Source: Rickettsiaceae bacterium
Lineage (GTDB): Bacteria; Pseudomonadota; Alphaproteobacteria; Rickettsiales; Rickettsiaceae
DNA length: 13,970 bases
Direction of reading: 5' to 3'
NCBI GenBank assembly: GCA_028372485.1
Contig: JAOMYS010000017.1
Span: 1-13,970, forward strand
The notes beneath the pieces are model-generated. The model was not told where the DNA came from, made no database searches, and saw nothing but the letters and a program-made list of their open reading frames with translations. The position numbers and the translations under genes are program-made. Below, piece by piece: positions 6,651 to 13,970 of the stretch. The stretch's first letter is position 1. Each line of letters opens with the position of its first letter.

Positions 6651-8063
6651 TTAGCTTTGAAGGATTCTGGCTAGTAATGTAATTTCCTCACGTAAATCAA
6701 CATCTTTAGTGATGAGTTCTTCTATCTTTTTGACTGCATGCATTACTGTTGTGTGGTCTTTCTTTCCAAAACTTGCACCTATGTCTGCTAGACTCCTTGA
6801 GGTTAGTGTTTTTGATAAATACATCGCTATTTGTCTTGGACGAGCGATCATACGTAGACGCCTTGAAGAAGACATATCAGAGATTTTTATGTTATACCGC
6901 CTTGCCACTTCTTTTTGAATCGCATCTACATTTACTATGCGCTCATTTGAGCGCAATAAATCTCTTAAAATATCTTGGCTTGTTTCTAGGGTTACTTCGC
7001 ACCCCACAAGAGTAGAGTGAGCAATGATTTTATTCAATGCACCTTCTAATTCTCTTATGTTTGAGGTGATCCTAGATGCCAAAAAATCAATAACATTTTT
7101 TGAAATTTTAACATCCATTTTTTCCAATTTTGACTCCAAAATACCAATTCGCAATTCGTAAGTAGTACTGTGAACATCAGCTACAAGTCCCCAACCAAGT
7201 CTTGATTTTATCCTATCTTCTATGTTGTCAAGATCGGTTGGTGAACGGTCACAAGAAATCACCATCTGTTTGTTGTTGTCAATAATAGCGTTGAATGTAT
7301 GAAAAAATTCCTCCTGAGTACTTTCTTTCCCACAGATAAATTGAATATCATCAATCATTAAAACATCAACCGATCTAAACTCTTCCTTAAACGACATAAT
7401 GTCTTTACTACGCAGCGCTTTAATAAACCTATACATGAACTTCTCAGCAGACATGTATAAGACTTTTCTATTTGGATTTTTTTCACGGCAATGCCATGCA
7501 ATCGCATGCATTAAGTGCGTTTTACCAAGCCCTACTCCCCCGTATAGAAATAGAGGATTTGACTTTACGATCGCAGTATCAGACTCTGCGACGGACATGG
7601 AAGCAGCATATGCAAGCTCATTAGGCGGTCCAACAACAAAATTCTCAAAAGTAAACCTTGGATCTAACGAAGAAAAACCATCAGTACTACCATCTACTAT
7701 GATGTTAGAATCATCAAAACCTGATTCGCTAGACTGCGGAGTATCTGATTTATCAATTTTGCCATTATTATTACTCTTGGTAATAATTTCTATATTTTTG
7801 ATATTTGTATCGTAGTGTCTCCACAAGCGCAGAATCATATCAAAATAATTAGACTTGACCCAGTCACGAATAAAATTACTAGGAGCCGAAAGAACTATTG
7901 AAGAATCACCTTGGATCTCTACAAAATTGACCTTACTAAACCAACTTTTATGCAAGTCTTTTCCATAATGCTGCATTAAATCACGACTCACATCAAGCCA
8001 CAAATCAGCATAATGCTTTGAACCTTTCTGTTCAGAATTATTATTATGATCTGGGTGTGTCAT
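6651..8063 (-). CDS. dnaA: Chromosomal replication initiator protein DnaA
   Basis: AAA+ ATPase that binds DnaA boxes at oriC, melts the DNA and loads the replicative helicase. The 470-residue protein has all four domains: domain I at about 18-85 (LWLDVSRDL, WFSKV), a variable linker at about 95-130, AAA+ domain III at about 135-350, and the helix-turn-helix domain IV at about 375-470. Walker A GGVGLGKTH is at 175-183, Walker B VLMIDDIQF at 234-242, and RIKSRLGWGL at 284-293 is the box VII region. The DnaA signature GKKDHTTVMHAVKKI at 433-447 reads the DnaA box. The ATG at 8061-8063 gives a normal N-terminus, but no good ribosome site precedes it. It is divergent from sdhE across 163 bases. 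No cluster of TTATCCACA-type boxes is visible nearby, so oriC is probably elsewhere. Confidence 0.97.
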   Translation of the reverse strand: MTHPDHNNNSEQKGSKHYADLWLDVSRDLMQHYGKDLHKSWFSKVNFVEIQGDSSIVLSAPSNFIRDWVKSNYFDMILRLWRHYDTNIKNIEIITKSNNNGKIDKSDTPQSSESGFDDSNIIVDGSTDGFSSLDPRFTFENFVVGPPNELAYAASMSVAESDTAIVKSNPLFLYGGVGLGKTHLMHAIAWHCREKNPNRKVLYMSAEKFMYRFIKALRSKDIMSFKEEFRSVDVLMIDDIQFICGKESTQEEFFHTFNAIIDNNKQMVISCDRSPTDLDNIEDRIKSRLGWGLVADVHSTTYELRIGILESKLEKMDVKISKNVIDFLASRITSNIRELEGALNKIIAHSTLVGCEVTLETSQDILRDLLRSNERIVNVDAIQKEVARRYNIKISDMSSSRRLRMIARPRQIAMYLSKTLTSRSLADIGASFGKKDHTTVMHAVKKIEELITKDVDLREEITLLARILQS

Positions 8064-8226
8064 ATAGCTTTGGAGTTACTGAGTTTTGTGTTAATGCAGA
8101 TAAATTAAGGAGCAAAAATGTACAAAGCCATTACTGGATTGATAAAAATAGCCTTTTATTTTTATTCTTGATTTTTTCGCCAAGAGCAATAATATTGCCA
8201 TAAATTTTCTTTTGCAAGATATAATC

Positions 8227-8487
8227 ATGAAGATATTAAATAGGGAGTTATTTATAAAGAAATTACTATATCAAAGTTGCAACCGTGGATGCAAAGAAAC
8301 AGATCTCATAATAGGCAATTTTGCAAAGAATCATATCAGAGAGATGACAGATCAAGAATTACATATGTTTCAAAAAATACTACATCTACCAGATACTAAC
8401 ATATATGATTGGTACACGAAGAAAAAATCAGTTCCACTTGAGCATTCCTCTGAAATAATGAACAAAATTCTGAACTTCAAACCTTAA
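8227..8487 (+). CDS. sdhE: Succinate dehydrogenase flavinylation factor SdhE (FAD assembly factor 2 family)
   Basis: Small soluble protein that promotes covalent FAD attachment to the SdhA subunit of succinate dehydrogenase. With the ATG at 8227 the product has 86 residues, the usual size; a TTG at 8212 would add five residues and is less likely. The hallmark RGxxE motif is present as R20-G21-C22-K23-E24 within SCNRGCKETDLIIGNFA at 17-33, though the usual preceding Arg is Asn19. The family C-terminal half follows, with LPDTNIYDWY at 54-63. The ribosome site is weak. A following mfd gene is an arrangement seen in other alphaproteobacteria and supports the call. Here the pair is separated by a 105-bp repeat that begins 19 bases after the sdhE stop. 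Confidence 0.85.
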   Translation: MKILNRELFIKKLLYQSCNRGCKETDLIIGNFAKNHIREMTDQELHMFQKILHLPDTNIYDWYTKKKSVPLEHSSEIMNKILNFKP

Positions 8488-8506
8488 TTATGAGTAACTT
8501 CTTCTC

Positions 8507-8611
8507 TATAGTCATTCAATTTAGATATTGTGCTAGGCGCAAGGAGTGCAGCCTATATACAATAGGTAAACGACGAGTAACAACGCACAAAATCTAAATT
8601 GAATGACTATA
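8507..8611. mobile_element. 105-bp MITE-like element (copy A) overlapping the mfd start
   Basis: Terminal inverted repeats of 27 bases (8507-8533 and 8585-8611) match at 26 of 27 positions; the left one begins TATAGTCATTCAATTTAGAT. Between them is a core with a small hairpin CCTAT/ATAGG (8552-8556 and 8562-8566). The ends read TA-TAG...CTA-TA, consistent with a TA target duplication as made by IS630/Tc1-type transposases; no transposase is encoded. An ungapped comparison with the reversed 13137-13241 copy gives about 67 of 105 identities by hand count, highest in the core. The right terminal repeat contains the ATG of mfd, so the element forms part of a coding sequence. Confidence 0.8.
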
Positions 8612-11600
8612 TATTCCTCTGCTAAAACCTTCTTTGCATATAATTATTTCTGTCAGAATAATAAAAATATTTTATTTTGCTCTTCAGGTGAAGAAGCGGC
8701 TATTACATCATATAAACAAATGCTTTTCTTTGCGGGGAAGAATAATGAACAAATTCTATATTTTCCAAGCTTAGATACTCTGCCATATGATAGGACATCA
8801 CCAAATACTAATATACTCTCTCAAAGAGCCAACGTTCTCACTATTCTTGCAAAAAGCGATACTCCTAAAATAGTGATTACGTCTGCTGCTAATTTGCTTA
8901 CAAAACTTCCCCCTCAATCAACATTTGCAGATGCTACTTTGGAAGTTAAGAAAGGAATGGAACTAGACGTTGATGGTTTAGCAAAATTTCTAGTTAAGAA
9001 CGGATTCCAAAGAGTACCAAGTGCGGTAGATAGCGGGGAATTCGCTGTTAAAGGAGAAATCGCAGATCTGGTTACTCATAGTAATATCGGTTATAGAATA
9101 AATTTCGGATGGAATAAGGTAGAGTCTATTAGAAGATTAGATACTTACAGCCAAGTATCTAAAGGCTCTTTGGGTAAAATAACTCTGTCACCATCAAGCG
9201 AAATATTACTTAACAATGAAACAATCTCTAATTTTAGGAAGAATTTCTTAAGATCATTCGGGGTAAATTATATTGATAGCCCATTATATAAATCAATCAT
9301 TGAAGGAAAGAAATTTCACGGATACGAGCATCTTGCTCCTTTATTTTTCGGTAATATGAACTTGATGTATGATTTTCTAGGAGAGAATCATGCTATTATT
9401 TATGATAACCTCTCTATGCAAGCAATGCTAGAATATGAGCATTCATATAATGAGTTATATGAATCAAGGCTTTTATCTAACAAGTCAAACCCCGACTCAT
9501 TTTATTTTGCTCTTCCAGTAGATAAATTCATCAATAAGGTGAGTATTACTAAAGAAATTCTTGCTCAAGATACAAACTTATTGTTAGATAATGTGTCCGA
9601 GCAGAGTTTAACCTCCATACCTAATATTGCATCTAAAGCAAAGATTGAACATAAAACAGAATTTGATGCTTCATTTGAACTAATACTGAGCAACAAAAGG
9701 AAAATCATTGTCATTTTATGTTCATCCAGTAGCGGCTTATCTAGGATAAAACATATATCGGAAGAATATGAATATGTTACAAATGAAATATCGTATCTTT
9801 CAGACGCTAAGACAAACACGATAAATCTTACAATTGCTCCTTTAACGCAAGGATTTTTCTCAAATAAATATTTATTCATCTCTGAACAAGATATTTTGGG
9901 AAGTAAATCTTTCACTCAAACTCAAGGATCATCTAAGAGAAAACTTAAAAATATTCTTACCGAGCTTGATAATATTTCAGAAGGTGAGCTTGTAGTACAT
10001 AAAGAATATGGTGTGGGTATGTTTGAGAAAATCCATACTATATCTCTTGACAATACCTACCATGATTGCTTGAAAATTATTTATGCAAATAATGATATAC
10101 TATATTTACCTGTTGAAAATATTGAGCAAATAAAGAAGTTTGGTTCTCATGATGCACCTCTTGATAAGTTAGGTGGAGTTAGTTGGCAAAAGAGAAAATC
10201 GCAGTTAAAAAACAGAATTAAAGATATTGCGGCTAGCTTAATCAAAATCACAGCGGAAAGACATTTGGCGAAAACTGACTCTATAGATCTTAACAAAGCC
10301 GAGTATGAAAAATTTTGTTCACTATTTCCATATAGTGAAACTGAAGACCAACTATCATCTATTAATGATATAAAAACAGACTTAGAAAGTGGCAATTTGA
10401 TGGATCGCTTGATATGCGGCGATGTTGGATTCGGTAAAACCGAAGTTGCCATGAGGGCCGCATTTATGACAGCATATGACATGAATGCCGATGTACCACA
10501 AATATGTATTATTTCTCCGACAACCATATTATGTAGGCAGCATTATGTCAGTTTCTTGGAAAGATTTAAAGATACTGGACTCAAGATAGCTCAGCTATCA
10601 AGGTTGATCAGACTATCTAATGCAATGAAAATCAAAGATGATTTAGCAAATGGCAAAATTAATATAATTATAGGTACGCACTCTCTTCTTGCTTCCAATA
10701 TTAAATTTAAAAACCTCAAAATGTTGATAATTGATGAAGAGCAGCATTTTGGAGTGGCCCAAAAAGAACATTTAAAACGACTCAAAACAGGTGTGCATGT
10801 ATTATCATTATCTGCAACGCCAATTCCACGCACATTGCAAATGTCTATGGTAGGAATAAAGGATTTGAGTTTAATTACAACTCCTCCAATTGATCGCTTG
10901 CCAGTGAGGACTAACCTTATGCCATTTGATCAAGTTGTGCTTCGTGAAGCATTAATGAGAGAAAGGTTTAGAGGAGGGCTTAGTTTTTATGTAGTACCAC
11001 GAATTAAAGATATAGAATGGGTAGAGAAACAACTAAAACAGATTGTTCCTGAACTTAAATATAGGGTAGCGCATGGTCAGATGAGCGCCTCTAAGATCGA
11101 TGAGGTAATGACCGAGTTTTGCGATGGTAAGTTTGATATTTTGCTTTCTACTACAATAATAGAATCTGGCATTGATATTCCAATCGCTAACACCATTATT
11201 ATTCATAAAGCAAACATGCTTGGGCTTAGTCAGCTATATCAACTTCGTGGAAGAGTAGGCAGAGGAAAGGTAAGAGGATATGCTTACCTGACTCTTCTGC
11301 CTAATAAAATTATACCAAAACATTCCCTGCAACGCTTAGAAATATTACAGAATATAGACTCACTCGGAGCTGGATTTACCATTTCAAGTCATGATATGGA
11401 CCTCAGAGGTTTCGGTAACTTGGTTGGATCCGAGCAGTCAGGTCACATCAAAGAAGTAGGAACAGAGCTTTACCAAGAGATGTTGGATGAAGCAATTAAT
11501 GAATTGAAAACGAAAGAAACACAAGATGTATCAAGCGACTTCATACCTTCTATTAATTTATCAATATCAGTTCTGATACCATCTAGCTATATAGAAAATT

Positions 11601-11965
11601 CATCCTTAAGGCTTGCAATATATAGACGTGCCGGAGATTTAAAAACAAATACAGAAATTGAGCATTTTAAAGATGAGATGATAGATCGCTTTGGTCCTAT
11701 GCCGGAGGAATTTTCTAATTTGCTAAATATAGTAAAAATCAAAAATACCTGCAAAGATTTGAAAATTGAATCTCTAGACACTGGACCAAACGGATTTGTT
11801 ATGAAGTTCAATGAGAATTTTGATGTATCAGATATGGTTATGAAATTTATACAAAAGCACCCACGTCATGCAAAAATGAAGCCGGATAATAAGCTTGTAT
11901 TCCTACAACCCTTAAAGACAGAAACATTATTGCAAGAGACTGAAAAACTCCTCAAGGAGCTATAA
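8603..11965 (+). CDS. mfd: Transcription-repair coupling factor Mfd
   Basis: Translocase that removes RNA polymerase stalled at DNA lesions and recruits UvrA for nucleotide excision repair. The 1120-residue protein shows the full Mfd plan: UvrB-like N-terminal region (about 1-330; FPSLDTLPYDRTSP at 54-67), an RNA polymerase-interacting CarD-like domain (about 455-540; EGELVVHKEYGVG from 460), a RecG-like helicase core and a C-terminal TRCF domain (about 960-1110). Helicase motifs are GDVGFGKT at 606-613, DEEQH at 711-715, LSATPIPRT shortly after, and QLRGRVGR at 880-887. The start is odd: ATG 8603 lies in the right terminal repeat of the upstream element, is immediately preceded by an in-frame TGA (8600-8602), and has no Shine-Dalgarno sequence. 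Residues 1-3 (MTI) are encoded by the element; family similarity begins at about SSAKTFFA. Confidence 0.95.
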   Translation: MTIYSSAKTFFAYNYFCQNNKNILFCSSGEEAAITSYKQMLFFAGKNNEQILYFPSLDTLPYDRTSPNTNILSQRANVLTILAKSDTPKIVITSAANLLTKLPPQSTFADATLEVKKGMELDVDGLAKFLVKNGFQRVPSAVDSGEFAVKGEIADLVTHSNIGYRINFGWNKVESIRRLDTYSQVSKGSLGKITLSPSSEILLNNETISNFRKNFLRSFGVNYIDSPLYKSIIEGKKFHGYEHLAPLFFGNMNLMYDFLGENHAIIYDNLSMQAMLEYEHSYNELYESRLLSNKSNPDSFYFALPVDKFINKVSITKEILAQDTNLLLDNVSEQSLTSIPNIASKAKIEHKTEFDASFELILSNKRKIIVILCSSSSGLSRIKHISEEYEYVTNEISYLSDAKTNTINLTIAPLTQGFFSNKYLFISEQDILGSKSFTQTQGSSKRKLKNILTELDNISEGELVVHKEYGVGMFEKIHTISLDNTYHDCLKIIYANNDILYLPVENIEQIKKFGSHDAPLDKLGGVSWQKRKSQLKNRIKDIAASLIKITAERHLAKTDSIDLNKAEYEKFCSLFPYSETEDQLSSINDIKTDLESGNLMDRLICGDVGFGKTEVAMRAAFMTAYDMNADVPQICIISPTTILCRQHYVSFLERFKDTGLKIAQLSRLIRLSNAMKIKDDLANGKINIIIGTHSLLASNIKFKNLKMLIIDEEQHFGVAQKEHLKRLKTGVHVLSLSATPIPRTLQMSMVGIKDLSLITTPPIDRLPVRTNLMPFDQVVLREALMRERFRGGLSFYVVPRIKDIEWVEKQLKQIVPELKYRVAHGQMSASKIDEVMTEFCDGKFDILLSTTIIESGIDIPIANTIIIHKANMLGLSQLYQLRGRVGRGKVRGYAYLTLLPNKIIPKHSLQRLEILQNIDSLGAGFTISSHDMDLRGFGNLVGSEQSGHIKEVGTELYQEMLDEAINELKTKETQDVSSDFIPSINLSISVLIPSSYIENSSLRLAIYRRAGDLKTNTEIEHFKDEMIDRFGPMPEEFSNLLNIVKIKNTCKDLKIESLDTGPNGFVMKFNENFDVSDMVMKFIQKHPRHAKMKPDNKLVFLQPLKTETLLQETEKLLKEL

Positions 11966-12035
11966 TTTACTTTATACAGAATCTAGAGATATGGGGATAA
12001 TTTTTGCATTTAAATTATATAACCTGAGTTATCTA

Positions 12036-13034
12036 TTACAGCAAGTAACCTAATCCAAATTCACGCTTAACTCTATCACATGTTTTTTGAGCTACCATCC
12101 TTGCTCGCTCTGCACCTTTTGTTAGAACATTTGTTATGTAAGATTTATCTTTTATGATTTTTCTATATTCCTCATTAATCGGACTCAATCTGGAAATAAT
12201 TATCTCGGCGAGATCAAGCTTAAACTTAGCAAAGCCTTTATCATGATATTTTTCGATTATCAGCTCTTTGTCAATATCAGATAATGCACTGAAGATATTG
12301 ACGAGATTTGTTATCTCTGGTCTTGTATCAGGCTCATAAGTGATTCTTTCAATACTATCAGTCTTAGCTTTTTGTAATTTTTGCACGATAATATCTGGTG
12401 AATCAGTAAGATTTATCCTAGACGCATCACTCACATCTGATTTACTCATTTTTTTCTTTCCATCACGAAGGCTCATCACCCTAGTAGCGACTCCTTGTAT
12501 AAGGGGTTCTGGCATCTTTAGTATTTCTTTGTCAAATCTTCTATTTATCATTTGCGCAATATCTCTGGTCAGCTCTAAATGCTGTTTCTGATCATCCCCG
12601 ACTGGTACAAAGTCAGCATTGTAAAGTAGAATATCAGCTGCCATCAATACCGGATAGGTGAATAAGCCCGTAGATGCATTATCCTGCTTCTTGCCAGCCT
12701 TGTCTTTAAATTGCGTCATTCTTTTTAGCCATCCGATAGGGGTGACGCAGTTAAAAATCCATGCAAGTTCACAATGTTCTTTTACAGATGATTGTAAAAA
12801 AATATTGGATTTATCTGGGTCTAGACCAGATGCAAGATAAGTTGCAGCAGAGTTAAGTATAGATTTCTTTAAATCCTCTTGTGAAAGGTCAACCGTAATA
12901 GAGTGTAAATCTGCAAGAAAAAAATAACAATTATAGTTATCTTGCATCTTAAGCCAATTATTTATAGAACCCAAATAGTTGCCAAGATGGAGTTCTCCGC
13001 TGGTCTGAATTCCAGATAGAGCTGTTCTCTTCAT
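12036..13034 (-). CDS. trpS: Tryptophan--tRNA ligase
   Basis: Class I aminoacyl-tRNA synthetase that charges tRNA-Trp. With the ATG at 13034 the product has 332 residues, normal for bacterial TrpS, and begins MKRTALSGIQTSGELHLGNYLG, the usual N-terminus with the HIGH-type motif HLGN at 16-19. Other motifs are GDDQKQHLEL at 147-156 and the KMSKS loop at 195-199 within GKKKMSKSD. A longer open frame extends to 13178, but the additional 48 residues have no family counterpart and run into the 13137-13241 repeat. GAGG at 13040-13043 fixes the shorter start. The gene converges on mfd with a 70-base spacer that shows no convincing terminator. Confidence 0.95.
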   Translation of the reverse strand: MKRTALSGIQTSGELHLGNYLGSINNWLKMQDNYNCYFFLADLHSITVDLSQEDLKKSILNSAATYLASGLDPDKSNIFLQSSVKEHCELAWIFNCVTPIGWLKRMTQFKDKAGKKQDNASTGLFTYPVLMAADILLYNADFVPVGDDQKQHLELTRDIAQMINRRFDKEILKMPEPLIQGVATRVMSLRDGKKKMSKSDVSDASRINLTDSPDIIVQKLQKAKTDSIERITYEPDTRPEITNLVNIFSALSDIDKELIIEKYHDKGFAKFKLDLAEIIISRLSPINEEYRKIIKDKSYITNVLTKGAERARMVAQKTCDRVKREFGLGYLL

Positions 13035-13039
13035 TGTGT

Positions 13040-13043
13040 CCTC
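13040..13043 (-). promoter_or_regulatory. Shine-Dalgarno site deciding the trpS start
   Basis: GAGG on the minus strand lies 5 bases before ATG 13034. It selects this start over the upstream in-frame ATGs at 13157 and 13178, which code for residues unrelated to TrpS. Confidence 0.6.
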
Positions 13044-13136
13044 AACTAAAAAAATAACCTGGACGTCTTTATACAATAATAGTTTTGGATTAGCTAGATA
13101 TATCCTCACGTGATATTTATAAGGAATAGCCACTTG

Positions 13137-13241
13137 TATAGTTAATTTATTTTGCATCGGAGTGTCATTACTCTTCACTCACTTATTATTCATAGGCTTC
13201 GCTCCTCGTGTCTAGCTCCGTCTTCATCTAAATTTACTATA
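13137..13241. repeat. 105-bp palindromic repeat, copy C, upstream of trpS
   Basis: The element is bounded by TATAG (13137-13141) and CTATA (13237-13241) and is exactly 105 bases, the same as the 8507-8611 element, with which its plus strand aligns in reverse orientation without gaps. Shared core blocks include TTACTC (13168-13173) and, between 13192 and 13215, ATAGGCT, CTCCT and CTAGC. Its terminal repeats are more decayed: TATAGTTAATTTA on the left against TATAGTAAATTTA read inward from the right. It ends about 100 bases upstream of the trpS start and could affect trpS transcription. Confidence 0.7.
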
Positions 13242-13291
13242 GTAGAAAGTAAGATTCCACGGGTCTGTCTTTGTATTATGGTAGAGAGTAG

Positions 13292-13528
13292 AATAGGATA
13301 AAACACTCCAGGGAAAGGAAACCAAGTTTTGAGAAGTCGCGTAAGTTACATATAGCAATAGATACTAGTGCAGGGGAAATACTAAGTAGTAGTTATAGAA
13401 AATCTACAGCTACTGAATTACCTAATTTACTTGAGAGAGTAGATGAACCAATATCAGCTGTATGTGCTGATATGGCATACGATACTGTGAATTGCCGAGA
13501 AATTATCAAGCAAAAGAAAGCAAGATAA
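13292..13528 (+). pseudogene. IS5-type DDE transposase fragment
   Basis: A frame open from 13292 (after TAG 13289-13291) to TAA 13526-13528 encodes a piece matching the middle of IS5-family DDE transposases: SRKLHIAID, then SAGEIL, then TELPNLLERVD, then ADMAYDT, the region of the second catalytic aspartate (family pattern ADGAYDT). The first catalytic Asp region and the C-terminal Glu region are absent and there is no plausible start, so this is a dead remnant. Terminal inverted repeats for it are not visible. The flanks 13243-13291 and 13529-13574 hold nothing I recognise. It lies next to repeat copy C, so the trpS upstream region is a scar of repeated insertions. Confidence 0.75.
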
Positions 13529-13574
13529 TGGGGTAAAGGTCACTTATGGAACGACTCAGAGGGAGTAAAATCAC

Positions 13575-13880
13575 TTATTCACGAAATACTAGTTTCATTT
13601 TTGCAGTTATTTCATAAAATTGCCTGGCAAGTAATTGATCGAATTTATCTGCCAGCTTGTCTACACTGTCTTCGCTATGCAAAGCATTTTCCTTAAGAGA
13701 GCCAGACTTAGCCTCCATTAGAACTTCGACAATTTCATCTGCCAACATCACGAATTGATCTCTTATCATTTCAGCGCCTTGGCTGAGAGATATATTTTTG
13801 CTGCATTCGCTATCGGAAGAAAAGTGACTTAGAGAGAGTGTACTCCCTTCTGTACCACTACCATGTTCAACTTGAGTCAT
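13575..13880 (-). CDS. Hypothetical protein, unrecognised
   Basis: I do not recognise this 101-residue product. The start at ATG 13880 is chosen because GAGG (13887-13890) lies 6 bases upstream; two in-frame ATGs further out, at 13892 and 13898, would include this ribosome site in the coding region. Residues 1-35 are rich in Ser, Gly and Thr and look disordered. Residues 36-100 look strongly helical with alternating acidic and hydrophobic residues (MIRDQFVMLADEIVEVLMEA at 38-57, then DKLADKFDQLLARQFYEITA at 74-93), which could form a helical hairpin or coiled coil. There is no signal peptide, membrane segment or metal-binding pattern. It abuts a transposase remnant. A good ribosome site and sensible composition argue for a real gene, but homologues are needed to confirm it. 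Confidence 0.5.
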   Translation of the reverse strand: MTQVEHGSGTEGSTLSLSHFSSDSECSKNISLSQGAEMIRDQFVMLADEIVEVLMEAKSGSLKENALHSEDSVDKLADKFDQLLARQFYEITAKMKLVFRE

Positions 13881-13886
13881 AACAAA

Positions 13887-13890
13887 CCTC
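13887..13890 (-). promoter_or_regulatory. Shine-Dalgarno site for the hypothetical gene
   Basis: GAGG on the minus strand lies 6 bases before ATG 13880 and is the main argument both for the gene being translated and for this start. Confidence 0.45.
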
Positions 13891-13970
13891 ATACACATTT
13901 AAAGAAACTATCAGGCTGAAACACATTATTTAAGTGGCAACCTGCAATTGATAATGCATCCTAGCTCAAT

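Noticed and set aside
7399..7815. 138-residue plus-strand frame inside dnaA, and similar long frames opposite ftsZ and mfd
   Set aside because: These are antisense shadows of strongly conserved genes, with no ribosome sites or recognisable motifs.
8174..8195. Possible sdhE promoter with TTGATT (8168-8173) and TAATAT (8190-8195)
   Set aside because: The -10 match is only 4/6 and the region is so AT-rich that such matches are expected by chance.
8064..8226. Possible origin of replication or DnaA autoregulation boxes beside dnaA
   Set aside because: No TTATCCACA-like boxes or clusters are visible on either strand. A 13-base palindrome GCAATAATATTGC at 8186-8198 is AT-rich and short enough to be chance.
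11973..11984. TATACAGAATCT also found at 6505-6516, suggesting a fragment of the 124-bp element after mfd
   Set aside because: The match stops after 12 bases and no other part of the element is present, so it may be chance.
11941..12035. Possible terminator between mfd and trpS (CTCC/GGAG at the mfd end, ATAAC/GTTAT at 12019-12032)
   Set aside because: Stems are only 4-5 bp and no T-tract follows on either strand.
13035..13178. N-terminal extension of TrpS
   Set aside because: The extra 48 residues have no family counterpart, partly overlap repeat copy C, and a Shine-Dalgarno site directly precedes the shorter start.

Overview
The window is AT-rich chromosomal DNA that reads as a Rickettsiales-type alphaproteobacterium, an obligate intracellular relative of Rickettsia and Midichloria. 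This is inferred from base composition, the gene set (family-4 uracil-DNA glycosylase of the alphaproteobacterial type, solo ftsZ, SURF1, SdhE next to Mfd, dapB), long AT-rich spacers, and small palindromic repeats with an IS5-type transposase relic. I cannot name the genus.

Layout. Positions 47-904 (-) encode a uracil-DNA glycosylase. It is divergent, with only 21 bases between start codons, from a tight four-gene + strand run: rluD (rRNA pseudouridine synthase), a lipoprotein amino-acid-binding protein, a flavin reductase-domain protein and dapB. A short convergent spacer with three small hairpins separates dapB from ftsZ (-). ftsZ is divergent from the SURF1 gene (+), and both have readable sigma70-like promoters back to back. 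A 359-base convergent spacer after SURF1 holds a degenerate 105-bp-class repeat and a 124-bp nested palindrome. Then comes dnaA (-), divergent from sdhE (+), which is followed by mfd (+). Between sdhE and mfd sits a 105-bp MITE-like element whose right terminal repeat supplies the mfd start codon. trpS (-) is convergent with mfd. Upstream of trpS lie a second 105-bp repeat, an IS5-type transposase fragment and a small unrecognised ORF (-).

How the genes fit together. They are core housekeeping genes: chromosome replication (dnaA), division (ftsZ), DNA repair (uracil-DNA glycosylase, mfd), translation (rluD, trpS), diaminopimelate/lysine synthesis (dapB), and aerobic respiration assembly (SURF1 for cytochrome c oxidase, SdhE for succinate dehydrogenase). 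They point to a slimmed but respiring Gram-negative cell that still makes a peptidoglycan precursor and imports amino acids.

I find no clear new multi-gene system. The most interesting signal is the family of about 105-bp palindromic elements with TATAG...CTATA ends (8507-8611, 13137-13241, and a decayed copy near 6346-6450). One of them appears to have replaced the 5' end of mfd and donated its first three codons.
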